Part shown: in pieces, positions 48,320 through 61,632 of the stretch
How positions within the stretch are numbered: the first letter of the stretch is position 1
How the letters are laid out: each line of letters opens with the position of its first letter
Assembly: GCA_030407085.1 (NCBI GenBank)
Contig: CM059587.1
Span: 79,659,001 to 79,723,000, forward strand
Source of the DNA: Trichopria drosophilae
Lineage: Eukaryota; Arthropoda; Insecta; Hymenoptera; Diapriidae
Reading direction: 5' to 3'
DNA length: 64,000 nt
Position numbers and translations under genes: made by a program
The notes under the pieces: generated by a model
Told to the model about the DNA's origin: nothing
The model's database searches: none
Seen by the model: only the letters and a program-made list of their open reading frames with translations

Positions 48320-49060
48320 TTATGACGAGCGCAAACATTTAGCTGAATTCTGAACCAGCATGACGATTCCCGTTCCATGTCCTCATTTCGCCTGGAGAAT
48401 GTGCCAGGCTCGATTACGAAAATGCCGTAATCCGGATTGAGCAGCGATGATTCGACGAACACACATCTGTTCAATGAAACGACAATCGGACGCATTCTTC
48501 CGTGCGTCCCGAGGAGATCAGAAAAGGAATTTCGAGGAGCCCTCTTCGAGCGAGCGCCGAATGATTTCCGATACGAGAAACGTAGTTGGACGATAAGACT
48601 GCCGATCGAAGGGGCTTTACCGTAATGGTAAGGATAAGGGTTGAAAACAGGAGGACTTGCATTTTATGTGGGGTCTCTGTTAGCGAAGAAGAGCGAGTGG
48701 GATATTTCGCCAACGATAGTACGAACCTTTCGCTCGATGAGATTCGCCTTCAAGAGATAACACAGGGATGCAGGGGGTGGAAGAAGTGGATAGGAAAGAA
48801 GAGATTCGCGAAAAGGCCCATCGTTCTCGCCGGATTGACTTCTCGTTCCGGGTATCAATCGCCGTCACGTAAAGCGTGGCTTGTAAATTAATTGGCCACC
48901 TGTGGATGTAGAAACGAGTGCCGACTCGTTTTCATTGTCATTCGTCGTTCAGACGCGCACTCGACTGAGCTCTAATCTGATTATTCCATATCTCTGCTGC
49001 GCTGCATTTCCGAAAGCATGTCGTTTCATCGATGTCGAGTTGGTGGTGATGCCACCGGTC
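48320..49060. other. CpG-rich island, possible regulatory DNA or exon
   Basis: G+C and CpG are markedly higher than in the surrounding sequence. Several overlapping frames on both strands (for example 48586-48891 plus and 48211-48495 minus) are open simply because stop codons are rarer here; none shows a recognisable domain. Such islands in AT-rich insect genomes often mark conserved regulatory DNA or first exons. Confidence 0.3.
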
Positions 49061-52000
49061 TAGGTATCCTAGTTTAACCCTTGAGCATGATCAGAATCCT
49101 CAAAAAATTATCAAAATATCAAAATTTTACTATAATTCTGTATTTTGTGACTTCGATCATTTGTGACCATAGAACTGGTTACGAGATGGAGATTAAACAA
49201 TGTTACTTTTATCACCTAATCCAGGTTTGGAACCTGGAATAAGCAGTGTCAATTACTGGACGTCTTTAATCGAACGTCCCTCAGTGCATATGAAACTATG
49301 GAAAGTAATCTCTCAATTGATGTGAGGAGTTCCCGATAGAAGAGTTCCAGGACCATATGGGCAATACACAATTGTGTTCTCTGTACACCTTCTGTTTCAT
49401 TTGGGTCTCACAAACTTAGAGGGTAATGCTTGCGAAAACTTTAAAAACGCAAAATTGCTAGATGTCGGGTCTCATCATCCTCCACCCGAATGGATCAGTT
49501 TTAGATATTCCATCTTGAAGATGGAAATCACCTGACCTCCTCTGGGCATCATTCTTTTGCATGCATCATCCTCTTTTTCAAAATGGACGGGTACACTAAA
49601 AGTGCAAAATCCATTGGAAGATCAGTGACCTATGAGCATATCTGATAGTTAGGTATGGTAGGTCCGAGAGCACTACCATTTCCTAGTAGGCAAAATTATC
49701 TCTGAACCTAACTACTCATTTCCATTACGTACTCAAAATAATTAAACAAACTTTTCACCGGATTTAATGTTGCATTCATGTCTTTTCAAAAGATATTGGT
49801 TCTAATTATTTATCAATAAGTTGTGTTGGGTCAATTTTACTAAAATCTCCCGTTTCGTAAAACAGATAGTGGAGTGGACGAAGAAATACTTTCTGGTAGT
49901 CTCAAAAAGCTAAGTACCTGGAAAATAGCATATTGCAGAGATTATATAAAGCAGAAACTGTGTTGTGGCTCAAATATTGAAAACATAGAAGTCTCCAAGA
50001 AGTACAGTTTGGAAGGTAATGAAGTATCCGCAATAGGAAAGATTTAATGGGAGGGAAGAAACGTAGCAAATGATGCTGTAGTTATGTCATATGAAAATAA
50101 TATAGACTCGTAATTTAATAATCCGTTGTAATGTACAACATGACTTTTTCTAGCATAATAGCTAAATCACCAAAGGCAATTAATTTTGTATTAGGAATAA
50201 ATAAATATTGAACAAAAACTCGTGAACATCATTAAAGAATGCTGACGATATATATTAGTATTTTTTTAGCCATGGAATCAAAAAGCATTGAGTCTTTCAC
50301 GACACTGACAGCAAAATAGTATTTATGATAAATAGTCTAGATGTAAGCTTAGCAACAGGTCATTTCCCTATGCATAGGATCTATTTTCGTTGGATTTTAT
50401 CTTTTAGCAGTTTCCATGCAATAATAACGCCGTGAAAAGCGCATGGTCATCATTATAATATAACATAGACTAAAGACAAACAAAAGACCAACAGAGGAAA
50501 AAAATAGACATCCGCAGAACACAAGCGACGTTTTCAGCCCGCAAATTATGAGATCGGTACGTCCCGAAACGTGCGGCATGGTAGTCTCGCGCACAATGCG
50601 AAGTCTATCTCGGGGAGAACGAGGATGAAGTAACATCGCGTCTAGGGATGGAGGAATGAACCACAATGCGGGACAACACTGCTGGGAGTTATTTTGTGCC
50701 TTGCGCCTGAAGCGGTGGCCGGTGAAAAGGCGATACGGAAACGTATAAAGCGTCAAAGCTCGAGGTTCCGAAAAAGGGAATGCAAGAATGCCGGAACGCG
50801 CAAAGAGTTCAAATTTTCACTTCGCGCCGCTGTGTTTCAACGTTCCAGGCACGCGAATGAAACTAGGAGAGATTTTCCGGACGTCGTTTTCACCATTAGT
50901 GCTAGTTTTGAAGCCGCGTCTTGTTTCAGCTAAGCTACGGTTCACTTGTTCCTACTGTGATTTATCTCCCCGTTAAGTTTGATAAATATATCGAAGCTGA
51001 TAATAGAAGCTGCAGCTTGGGTACATCAAGTTTTGAATATGCAGACATGGGTTCAGGATATGGAGCTAACACTTCCCGATGTTTTCGTGCGGTCTTATTG
51101 ATGTTAAAGAATAATGCCGCTCAATGATGTCAGTATCACCTGAAAGCTCCCTACATCTTGTGCATCTGCCTCCTCTACTCCTTTGTCCCATTTTAGAAGC
51201 GAAGTACGAAGGTACGTAATTTCTGAACATTGTGGTAGGCACCCAACGGACAATAGCACCACTATGCGGATTAGTTTATCCTCAATTTTTATTCTCAATA
51301 AGGTTACACAAAATTCCATAGCTACGCGTGGCAAGTAGCAGATCCGAATTTTAGGAGGTACAATTTTACATTGTTGTGACAAGGTCCATACCATAACTAA
51401 CATGCCTTAGTGATATGGTCTTCTGAAAACGGCCTAAACCTAAATCATTAAAGACCCAGGCTATTATAATAGCACCGACAAAATAATAATTAACAAAAAC
51501 AAAATAATAAAAATAATGTTAAGATCCGAACAGCTCCACAAATTATGGTGAGCACAGAAGTAATTAACCTATTCTGCTCATTTAGAATACCTAGGTAGGA
51601 TTATTGATTTCATCAGTCCTAAAATTCTGAGGGTTTTTTTTCTACCTGAACATAAAATGTACGCTTGTGAATGAGTCTGTTAAACCCTACCTAAATTATT
51701 ATAATTTTCGTTGTAAAACATACAATACCTTGAGTATACCTGTTTGACCATACCTATCAGGCTGCGTTAGCAATAAATCCTAATGATACTTATCATCTCC
51801 GTTGATATGCTTACCTTGCTTCTCAAAGGAAGAATGAAAACAGGTTATTGGGTTTTTCCAGTAGGGACTACTTTATGGGGGGTAATCTTAGAACTAAACT
51901 TCTGGCATTATCCCTTTGATCTAATCTCGCTAGCATTTTACATTTATTCTGGACCGGAGCAAAACATTTTTTGAATTACATACCCATTCTCAAACAACCT

Positions 52001-52526
52001 TGGGGATCTCCGTTCATACACAACTTTAATCAATCTTTTTTTTTACCTAGTCCAGACAGACTGGGTCTGATTATCTAATGACAATGTTAGGTCATTGATG
52101 TTTGTATATGGCTTTAGCCACGGCGCTTAATCTACATGGTATAATACCTAGAAAGAATACAAAAATATGGTATATGTTGTTAACTATATGAATATCGGAA
52201 TTCCTAACTTGCAATGGACTACAGTAACTGATATAAGGCGATCTATTATCACGACATGGATAAATCGATGGACTGTTGCCTATCACACAGAAAAAGTAGT
52301 ATATCAACACATCAACATGAATAGAAGTCGAAAATGATAATGGTTCCCATTTCCTAAAATAGAAAATAACTTGTACCTGATGGATTGACCAATATTATGT
52401 TTTCTGTGACTACCTATCCGTGCACTCAGCTCCTTTGCGATCCAGCTTTCAAACATCAATAATACAAGCATCTTCGCTGGGTTCAAAAACCATTAAAGTA
52501 AATTTTTAAAATGATTGCATCTAGTT
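49061..52526. other. Non-coding stretch with a second CpG-richer patch
   Basis: No recognised gene. A CpG-richer patch lies at about 50500-50960. The 99-codon minus-strand frame at 51104-51403 is open but has no recognisable motif. Confidence 0.35.
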
Positions 52527-52674
52527 TTAGAGACCTTGCAAGAAGTACTAGTTGAAATAGTAAAACAACAAACCCGTGGGAAACGCGATCTACAAGATTC
52601 ATTACGCATGCAACGAAGGAGTTCGACCCTTCTAGCTATTAAGTCTCAGTTGGATAGTGCAGGGCAACATCATC
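52527..52674 (+). other. Coding-like helical fragment, unassigned
   Basis: After an acceptor-like TTTTAG, the frame reads TLQEVLVEIVKQQTRGKRDL, then QDSLRMQRRSSTLLAIKSQL and DSAGQHH. It is a charged, leucine-patterned stretch like the C-terminal helices of many MADF/Myb-type insect proteins. It ends near a GTGTATG donor-like site. No start, partner exon or firm family match is visible, so it may be a decayed gene fragment or chance. Confidence 0.3.
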
Positions 52675-53079
52675 GTGTATGTCACTTTCCCGGGCTCCTC
52701 AAACTGAAATAAACAAGGGCGTATCGCCGTAGGGCGAACCCATGTTGAACGTAGTTTAGTGACTTTGATGGCATGGAGCTTGCCCGCTCACGCTAAAGTT
52801 TCCTGCGCGGACTCATCTCGGTTCCAACATTCATTGCGCCTTTTCTGCCCGAGAAATTCGTATAGTGCGTCGGGTATTTTATGTTATTCGTAGTTACACT
52901 AGTGTTGGCGTTTTACTAAAATCAGAAATATAACGATAAATAATTAATAATATTTGGGAAAATGTAATACTGAAGTTTTTACTTCTTTTCCTTCTTAACA
53001 TTTTGAATGGAATGTGAAAATAGATTGCGGCTTTTTCGTAATTATATTATTTTTTAATGCTATTAAATAGATAAATTAG
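52675..53079. other. Non-coding stretch
   Basis: The first 190 bp are relatively CpG-rich; the rest is AT-rich. No gene recognised. Confidence 0.35.
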
Positions 53080-53315
53080 CTAAGTAGAGTCTTGGTATAT
53101 TTACCCACTTGGTTCCTCCCCTTCCCTTCCTGTCTCGTTAAATACTTATACCAAAAGAAGGGGAGCGTCTCTTCTCCCACTCCCCTCAGTCGCGTTATGT
53201 TAGTGACGTCACAGCAGGCCCTTCGTGAGGCCCAAGCTAGCAAGGTGGGGGAAAAAGAGAGCGGCGACAGGTAAATAAAACGTGACGGGACCGTGAAAAT
53301 ACGCGATGCGAGAAA
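53080..53315 (+). repeat. Degraded copy of the pogo-like short transposon at 63378
   Basis: It shares TATATTTACCCA, ACCAAAAGAAGGGGAG, CCCACTCCCCTCA, CGCGTTATGTT, GACGTCACA, CAGGCCC and GGTGGGG, in the same order, with 63378-63643. The left end GTAGAGTCTTGGTATA is a mutated version of CAGTAGAATCCCGATATA, and the right end is barely recognisable. This is an older copy. Confidence 0.8.
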
Positions 53316-55781
53316 TTAGTTATTCTGACGTCTCTATAGACAATAACAACAGATGTTTTGTGTGGGTATGTCATCACCAAGTCTGCTAACAAAATTTGAA
53401 GAAGTGAAGGATATAAAAATGTAAACTTTTTAAAACTACAGAAGAAGAATTTTTGAATTTCCATAAACAGGACGATGAAAATTCATCATTCACAATTCGT
53501 GAAGTAAATTCTTTCCAAATATCAACTCATTTTAAAGCACGCCTCTATTTGCGATACAAACAAATCTTTGGCGCGTTGTGCATGATAAATGTGCTCACCC
53601 CGTCGAACATTGCGAAATGCATTTGTCGTAAAACGAACGTGATGTTTACCCTTTGCGAAATGCAAAAATTTAGTGGAGATGGTCACGTTCCAGGATCGTT
53701 TGCCATGGAAATCACCGATGTTGGCCGCTAACGTGCAAGTCCAAAGGCCGATTATCTCGAGTACATTGCCAAAGCGGGTCTGCATACTCTTGTGACTTGT
53801 TTGGCCACCGCACGCTACGCAGATGCCTCCAAGGTTTTCGACTATAGAGCAAAGGAACAGAAATTCCCCTTGGGGATTTGGGAAGTGTGGTTCGAAGTTG
53901 CCTAAAGGAGGTCGCCGCGTCGTTCAAGATGACGTAGTTTAAAGGGGTTTAACGCTTTAGAGTCTTTCAATTTATTGAAAGTTTTATTAATTTACCTTAT
54001 ATTGACTTGCAACCACATAATTGCATTATTATCTTAAGATAAGAGTGTCTGTAAAATATTTCTACTTATTTACGAAGGGCAGCGTGTTCAAATACGTTGG
54101 TATGCAGTTCAATTCAAACCTTATTATTTTTTATTTCATTATATGTGTAATTCAAAAAGTGAGTTATCATATACTAAATAAATAAAAATATGCATTCGAA
54201 GACATTTTTCTTAGAAAAATATGATATGCATCGTTACGAAATGTCTCTAATAATTTAGATTTTGACGAATGATGTTTTAGGATTCTTGATAAAATAATCA
54301 CCATCCTGAAACATGAGTAAGAATAACATGTACAAGATTAGATATTTACTCTGAAGACAGTGTACCTTCAAAACTGTTAAACTCTGGGTATTAATGGTCA
54401 GTAAAATTAGTACAGTTAAAACAAAAACGATATTGAATATTAAAACAATAGAATAATATAGTACCACGAGTGTCATTAGTTTGATTGTATTATGTTCTAA
54501 AGTTAATAAAGATACTTATTCTTGTTATATTTTCAATGATTCCTGTTCAGTAACGTTTCAACATTGATATCAAATTTTCTATTTTTGAATAACACAAAAC
54601 TAAAACGCTTTTACTGCTTATTGGAAGGAGAAATAATTAAAATTTAAAAACGATAGTGAATTTATTAGTGTCAGCAATAGTTTCAAATAGTAAAATTGTT
54701 TATTACGAATAACAGTTACTAATAAAATATTAAAATCATTCTACTAATTGCAAGTAGTGGAATCGGTCATCGGGATTTAATTGCTTAATTCCTTAATCAA
54801 ATTCGTAAATATTTATATTTCACTCTTAATTAATTAGTAAATACTGTTATTGATTTCTACTGATTCAGGTTTCCAGCAATATTCCCACGCCTAGTATATT
54901 TTGTTCATTTCAAATATAGTTTTCAATTGGGACCCCTTGGAATTAAAGGGTTGCTGCCCTCTTCAAAACATAACATTTTTAAAATCTATTTACTTTTTTT
55001 GGTGATTTTCGACATTTTTTAAAGTTAAATGACAGTTCCAAAACTATTCATACACTCTGTATTAGATACTTCATTTGATAGCCGAGTATAATTAGCCTGA
55101 TAGGACCCGAAACAGGGTTTAAGCCGAGATCCAACCAGGTTAGTGCGAATAACCTTTTTCGTTGTGAAATTTATATATAATGTTCAGTGATGTAATTTTT
55201 CTTTCAAGTACCGTTAACACACTTTAAGTAAGACAAGATTGGTGATCTTGGACTTACTCTTAAAAATCCCTGGCACAGAATTAGCCGGCAATTTCAAAGA
55301 AAAAAGTTATTAACATTTTTACCAAAAGAATGCCTATTTTTTAATCAATTTATCTTATAATGGTTTATCAATATCAGGTTTTTCGACTTACAGTACAATC
55401 CTTAGTTATTACTAGAATTATTCCCGCGAACAAAAGCCAGATGTAAATGGATCCAGCTATATTAGATCTGAGTTATGACTATATCTCCAAATATCTGGAT
55501 ATATCTACGTCTATCTCATGAAATTAAGAAAAAATACTGAAGAACAAGAATGAACTCGATCTTCTCAGAGATCGATCGTGTCTCCTCCGATTTTTATCGA
55601 GTCTTAGTTACAAATAAGTACCTACTTATAACTTTCTCTATTTTGAAATAAGTACCCAGACAGCACAAAATGTTTTGTTACATACCAAATACGTTACTGA
55701 TATACAACGGTTATGAAGGCGGACATTTTTACATTCCTGTGACATAACCGTTACATATTTGCAACGTCTGTGCTGTATGGG
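53316..55781. other. Non-coding stretch
   Basis: A slightly CpG-richer patch at 53560-53930 has overlapping frames on both strands without recognisable domains. The rest is AT-rich and featureless. Confidence 0.35.
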
Positions 55782-55783
55782 TA

Positions 55784-56577
55784 GGGGAGAGTGGTGTAAG
55801 TTGGCAGTGGTGTAAGTTGGCACAGTCCAATTTTTAAGCGTTACAGTATTGCCAGACTTACCGTTTCTATACTATAAAATAACTTTAATACACGGCACCA
55901 TTTTATGGTATGTAGTCGTTGTTACTTGTTTCCTTCGAAGCAATACGACATACAAGCAATATTCGATAGTTCGAAAGTGTCAATTTGTGTCGTCGAATGG
56001 GCGTAAAAGAATATTTTGCATTCAAGTTTTAATTAAGGAAAGTTTGTGTTTTACTTTATTTTTAAACCTGTTTTTATTGATATTTGTTATCTTACGAAAA
56101 AATATCGGGTAAATAATTTATTACATAAAATATAAAAAATATACATGTGGTGTAAGTTGGCACATGGAAGGTGGTGTATGTTGGCATGTATTGTTTATGT
56201 ATATTATATATGAATATATATTGTATTATTTATTTCTTTATTTACTACATGTTTACAGGCGATAACACCCTTTTTACATGAAATATTAACATTCACGTGG
56301 AGCAATTAAAATAACAAAATTTATATAAATTAATATAAGATTAGAATAAGACAACAATATAATAAGACTAGCAGTCATACCGTAGCACCAAATCACGTGG
56401 TTTACCATTTTTCTAAGGTTTATTAATAATTTTATCCTTAATTTTTCAACATTTGCCAATTTACACCACCTTTTGAAAAAAGTGACTCGAATGCCGCATA
56501 GTACGTTTTAAAATTCATTACTGAAAAAATGATGTAGCAAAATGAAAAACACCGTGCCAACTTACACCACTCTCCCC
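55784..56577. mobile_element. Short transposon with GGGGAGAGTGGTGTAAGTTG ends
   Basis: Terminal inverted repeats of about 23 bp are flanked by TA (55782-55783 and 56578-56579), as for Tc1/mariner-type elements. The core word GTGGTGTAAGTTGGCA occurs twice in tandem at the left end and again, complete or with one change, at about 56150 and 56171. The 794-bp interior has an 87-codon frame (55849-56112) without recognisable features, so it is probably non-autonomous. Confidence 0.85.
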
Positions 56578-56579
56578 TA

Positions 56580-58632
56580 CTTTTAACTTTGTTAATATCA
56601 ACCACTTTTTATATTTGCGATATTCAAATTTAAGTAACGACACTTCACCCAAAAGAAAATGACAACAATTGTTTTCATTTCTACCAGGGTGTAGATTAAA
56701 TTTGATCTTCCAATATATCATAATTTCTAGTAAGGCCTAGAAAAATCTACCTAGATTTTACCCCATAATTTCAGAGTTTTCAATATAACCCACAAAATGT
56801 CCTTTTTTCTTTACCAAAGATGTGGTGTTCTGATAATAGATCCTATTAAAGAAACTTTTATCAGACCTAAGACCGTATTTATTATGAGTCAAGAAAGATA
56901 ACAGTAAAAAGTCTATTTAGGAGTACCTATATTCATATTGAAGATATTTAGACACTTCTAGATCTCAATACTACCATATTTTTAAGATTAATATTTATTA
57001 AATTTAGGTTTAACTTTTAAAAAAATGTAAATCTCCGAGTACAAAATATATGTGAAATGTATGTATATTTTCATTTTACAATATTATAAAATAAATATAT
57101 ATAAATATTGATTATGCTAAAAAACGATATAAGATTCCTCAACAACAAATAGAACTACAACGATTAAAAAATGTTATTTAGCCTGTTGCGCATTATTGTA
57201 CCAAAAAATTGACTGTAACGTTAAAATAATGCAGATATAAATATTGTGGTTTCCATGTATAAATCTTAATTGCCTGTTAAATGATTGGAATTACGAAATA
57301 TAATTTAACGAATCCATTTCCGTAAAGAACGTGAGTTGAATGAAAATATTAATTGAATTTACGCAATCGTTTTTCGACTAAATGGATTCCGTTCAGAGAA
57401 ATGGATTTTGTATAATCGAAATTTCGCTCCCAATCATTGACCCTACGTCCAATAAAGATTTAGGTGAAGTTCTTGTGACGTCATAATTTCTTTGATATTT
57501 GACATAAATTTGCTTCATTTCTTTCATATGGCCTCTTTAATATTGATGAAATGCATCTCTTATGACAAGGACATTGACTGTTCCATATAAAACTAACTAA
57601 CTGCATCGATACTAGTATATACATTTTAAACTAATTTAAATTAAAAAATTTAATTTTATAGATTGAAAAAATTGTTCTAGTGGGAAAAACAAAACTTCGA
57701 AACATGATGAGAATTTTTAGGAATGTAGATTATTTATTATTTAATAGTAAACGTACTCGTAATAATATATGTTAGCTTTGACGCAATAATGTTCAAATAA
57801 ACATCATAATTTTTAATTTGAGTTATTAGTCTGTAAAAAGATGAAATTTAATTTATTTCTCACCAAAAGGAATCACGCTCGCTGTCTACATAATCGATTT
57901 ATTGCGGCCAATATATCCGATTTTATTCAGGTCTCGAAGGTTGCAGTGTAAATAAAGGAATTAGTTACAGAGCTTTTATTGTGATTGCCAATTTTAACGT
58001 ATAGAACATGTTACATTTAGACAAATTTGTTTCAGTATTCAAGCCCAAAGCGCTATGCACCAAAAATAAGTCTCTTATCTATATTTTCGGTTATTTATGA
58101 TATTGTGTTCCGAGGACCAGACACAAGAAAATCCGAGTTTAAGATCGAATTGAGAAATCAAGTTAAGAATCTTTACTCACTCAGCAAAAAATAACACTTT
58201 TGCTTTCGTATTAAAAAATAATTTTTCGCTTTTATGGATTCAAACTATTAAAAGTATAAAAATTATAGATTACGCAGGTTCTTGAAGAAAAATAATCTCA
58301 AATAATTTCTTTCATAGATTTGTTCTACGCGAATCATTGTTTTATTATTCATTTTGATTCCTTCCTTTTGTTTCAATTTTGTTTCAACATTTCATTCTTT
58401 ATTTTATCTGTGTTTCATCTTTCAATTTTAAATCATCAAGTTTAAATGTCATTATACATCGATAAAATATTAATTTTGGTTCGTTTTTGCTTTTCCAGTT
58501 CCAGAAGTTTCGAATGTCTGTAAGAAACGTATAGAAACAATTAGATCGCATAACGGTAAATTTTTTTAATGTTGCTGATCATCCAGAATTAGTTTGTAAA
58601 CTGTCGGTGTTGGTAATAATCTAAGTTACATT
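56580..58632. other. Non-coding stretch
   Basis: AT-rich; nothing recognised. Confidence 0.4.
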
Positions 58633-59043
58633 TTGGGGTGCGCGTAGAAAAACCGACAAATCAAAAGGCCGAAAGGTCGAAAAACCGACAGTAAAAATAC
58701 CGACAGTAGAAAAACCGAATTGTCATAATACGACAGTAAAAAAACCGACACAATCAAGAAACCGGTATTCAAAAAACCGACAGACAGATGCCTGATGCAT
58801 AAAAAAAAAACAACAGTTGAACAATTTAAATGTCATTATACAGACATTCAAATAACGGACTATCAAAAAGCCGGTAGTAAAAAAAATGATATTTCAAAAA
58901 TTGACTACCCGCTGATTGATGTGTCGGATTTTTGGTAGCCGGTTCTTCGAAGTGTCAGTTGGTATTAAGACAATTTGACTGTATGTCGGTTTTTTGACCT
59001 GTCGGCTTTTTGATTTGTTCGTTTTTCGATCCACACCACAATT
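58633..59043. mobile_element. Inverted-repeat element built from AAACCGACA words
   Basis: The left half contains repeated AAAAACCGACAGT-like words (about 58650-58785), and the right half has the complementary GTCGGTTTTTTGACC words. The outer ends GGGGTGCGCGTAGAAAAACC and its mutated inverse give a palindromic layout. It is a non-autonomous element with subterminal repeats; the superfamily is not clear, and no target duplication could be fixed. Confidence 0.65.
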
Positions 59044-59944
59044 TTCCCGCAAAGATATTTTATTTTATTATTCGTTGTATGTGTTCCATGTTTTTTTTTT
59101 ATTTCAACGATTGTGAAAAGTTGATTATGTGTTTTCAATCAGAATGTATGATGCCTATGATTATCTATAGGTGATTTCTGCCTTGCGTTTAGATATCACG
59201 AGAACTAACACCTGAAAGCACACGCAGTAGCTTTTAATCTGGTGATGTATAAAAAATCATTAAACTCGCGCATTATGCATACCCAAGCAGCAAAAGAAGT
59301 CCTTTCATCCATGGTCAAGTCAGAATGCCCCGTTTGAGTAAAATTTACCTCTTTTCGACCAAAAAATATCTTATAACTCTGATACACTTTCAAGACTTAG
59401 ATACAGGTCGAAAATAACTTAAGTGTAACCTAAAAATACATTTAAAGTCCAGTGTATTAAAATTCATATATTAGATTAAAAAACACCAAATCTATAACCA
59501 AAATTATGTCTTAAAGGTCGATATCTGGACCGGTTTTAAGAAAATGTAAAAAAAATTACTAGTGGTCGATATTTGGACTTCAACGTCTACAACTTTCAGG
59601 TAAAAATTACCTGAATAAGGAAATTTTACTTACACGTCGAATATTTTACTTTTAGGTCAAAAGTCAGAATGATGCGTCGACATTAATAGATAGCACAACC
59701 TCAAAAAATTCGCTATTTAATAAGTAATTGGATATTAAGTTTAAGGAAACCTGATTCTATGTTACGTTTAGTACACAGATGAAAAAAAAATTACTCGAAA
59801 GTAATTCGTACACAAAATAAAATCTAAGATTTTTAACGAAGTTGCTCATGCTGGCGACGAGTTAATTTAACATTGTAGTATTAAATTTTACTTTACAAAA
59901 CGGTCATCTTCTGTACATTTATTCTATTTATTATATAGTGGCTT
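59044..59944. other. Non-coding stretch with GGTCGA-rich words
   Basis: Words such as AGGTCGAAAATA, GGTCGATATCTGGAC and GGTCGATATTTGGAC recur at 59400-59660, suggesting a decayed repeat whose boundaries I could not define. Confidence 0.35.
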
Positions 59945-60190
59945 TGATTAACGCATTACAGTATCGCGGTACAGTACAAAACTCGATAATACGTCGTGGT
60001 CGGTTCCAGCTTCCCCTCTTGCATCTCGATATACGTCATTCGTGAGTGAAAGTAAGCTTCTCCTTCCCAAACCTGCGCAGAAGCATGCGCAGCGACGATC
60101 GCTCACTGTACGTAATTTGCGTAAGGTTAGGTTTCCATCTGTTGAGAGCACTGAGAAAGAAAGCCGTTGTAGGGAGGAGGGGAGGACATG
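59945..60190. promoter_or_regulatory. CpG-rich island with GCATGCGCAG motif
   Basis: This is a compact CpG-dense block containing CTGCGCAGAAGCATGCGCAG (two NRF1/Ewg-like half-sites) and TACGTCATTC (CRE-like). These are common in promoters, but no transcript start or exon can be shown here. The minus-strand 67-codon frame is not convincing. Confidence 0.3.
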
Positions 60191-60839
60191 AAACGACGTC
60201 TTAATGAGGGATAGTTCCGACTCTTATCTTATATAATCACATAAGTACTTAGAATAGGCTGGCTACATATGTGTCCAAGAAGTAGGTTGGAATAAAAAAA
60301 TGGTCATATTTAAAATTACCTAAATATTACGAATTTTCGACCTATTATAGGTCCATTTTACCTTCCATTACCAAATTTCGACCGTCAAATTACTTCCATT
60401 TATGTTCCGACTTACCGGAATTGGACTTCTATTTCATGTAAATAAGTCGTCGTTGATAAAATCTCTTGCCCTGATGGAAGGTAGAAAAGAGGTCATTTTG
60501 CTCTATTTTGCTCCTTGGATAGTAAAATACAAGTCAACTATGAATATTTTGGAATATAAGAAAAGAATGAACTTTAAATTAATTCATTATAATCAAAAAC
60601 TGGTTTATAATGCGCAAAACCATACTTCACATACAATTTTGTAAAATATTAAAAATAATTAATATACTTTCATGAAAAACGTGAAAACATAAGTACTGAA
60701 ATGACGAAGTCTGAAACGATACGTCTCTGTATTCATAAAAAATGAATAGAATAAGTACGTTAAGTTGTTTGAAAGACAACAACGTTTACAGTCCATTGAC
60801 TCTCAAAAATTCAACTTAAAAGAATGCAACTCTAGCTTC
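60191..60839. other. Non-coding stretch
   Basis: AT-rich; the frame at 60402-60644 has no recognisable motif. Confidence 0.35.
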
Positions 60840-61345
60840 GCGTTTCTCTCCCTCAAGCTTCCTCGGCGTACTTTGGGATAGTCATTTCGTTATATCGGTG
60901 AAAAGTTGTCCGACCCGTACGCGGAAGTAAATGCTCAACTTTGTTGGAAAGGAAAGAAACTAGAGGCGCCCTCGCCCAGGAGTGGAAACTTTCGTAGACA
61001 CTTATGCCTTCGCGAGATAACAAATGTCACCCTCACGCGCACCCGTGGCGGAATCCTGGAACTTTTGTTGTATGGGACTCCTATTCCTTTTCACGTCAAG
61101 CATTTCGCAATATTTACGTCCGTGGTGCACCGCTTACGCATGCGAAATTACGTCGACGCGATTAAAAAGATCGTTTTCATTTCGAGAATATTCGCATGGT
61201 CACACGCGACGGAAAGACGGAGTGGGGGGATCTTTTCACATATGCGTAGCATGAACGATAAATCCTCCCAGCGAAGAAATTTATTTTCAAACTTCAACCA
61301 AGAAAATAAACGTCCGTCTCTTATGTTCTGGATATATATAATCTT
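60840..61345. other. CpG-rich island, possible regulatory DNA or exon
   Basis: CpG-rich relative to both sides. The plus-strand frame at 60906-61355 is long for this window (149 codons) but begins at TTG, shows no recognisable domain and overlaps a second open frame, as expected where stops are rare. Treated as undecided. Confidence 0.3.
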
Positions 61346-61632
61346 TTCCGCTTAAATTTTCATCGTTTTCGTTGACATGTTTTTATTCACTTTCACGACG
61401 CGCTCGTGAATAAGCCCATAAGTTTTATTTCCTTATTACAAAATTTTGACAAAAAGGAGAAGCCTTGAATAATTTGAATAAGATCAATGAGTAAACTGTT
61501 ATTAATTTGAATATCTTTGGAAATAAATTCATCTAAACCATTTTTGAAAATTAACGATGGAATATTTTTATTTGATGTTTCGATATTTCTAATCTGTTCT
61601 CGTAAAAACACCGTACGTGCTTTGCGATGTTA

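Noticed and set aside
60906..61355. 149-codon plus-strand frame
   Set aside because: Starts at TTG, no domain, and overlaps a second frame in a CpG-rich block where stops are rare. Could be revisited with RNA data.
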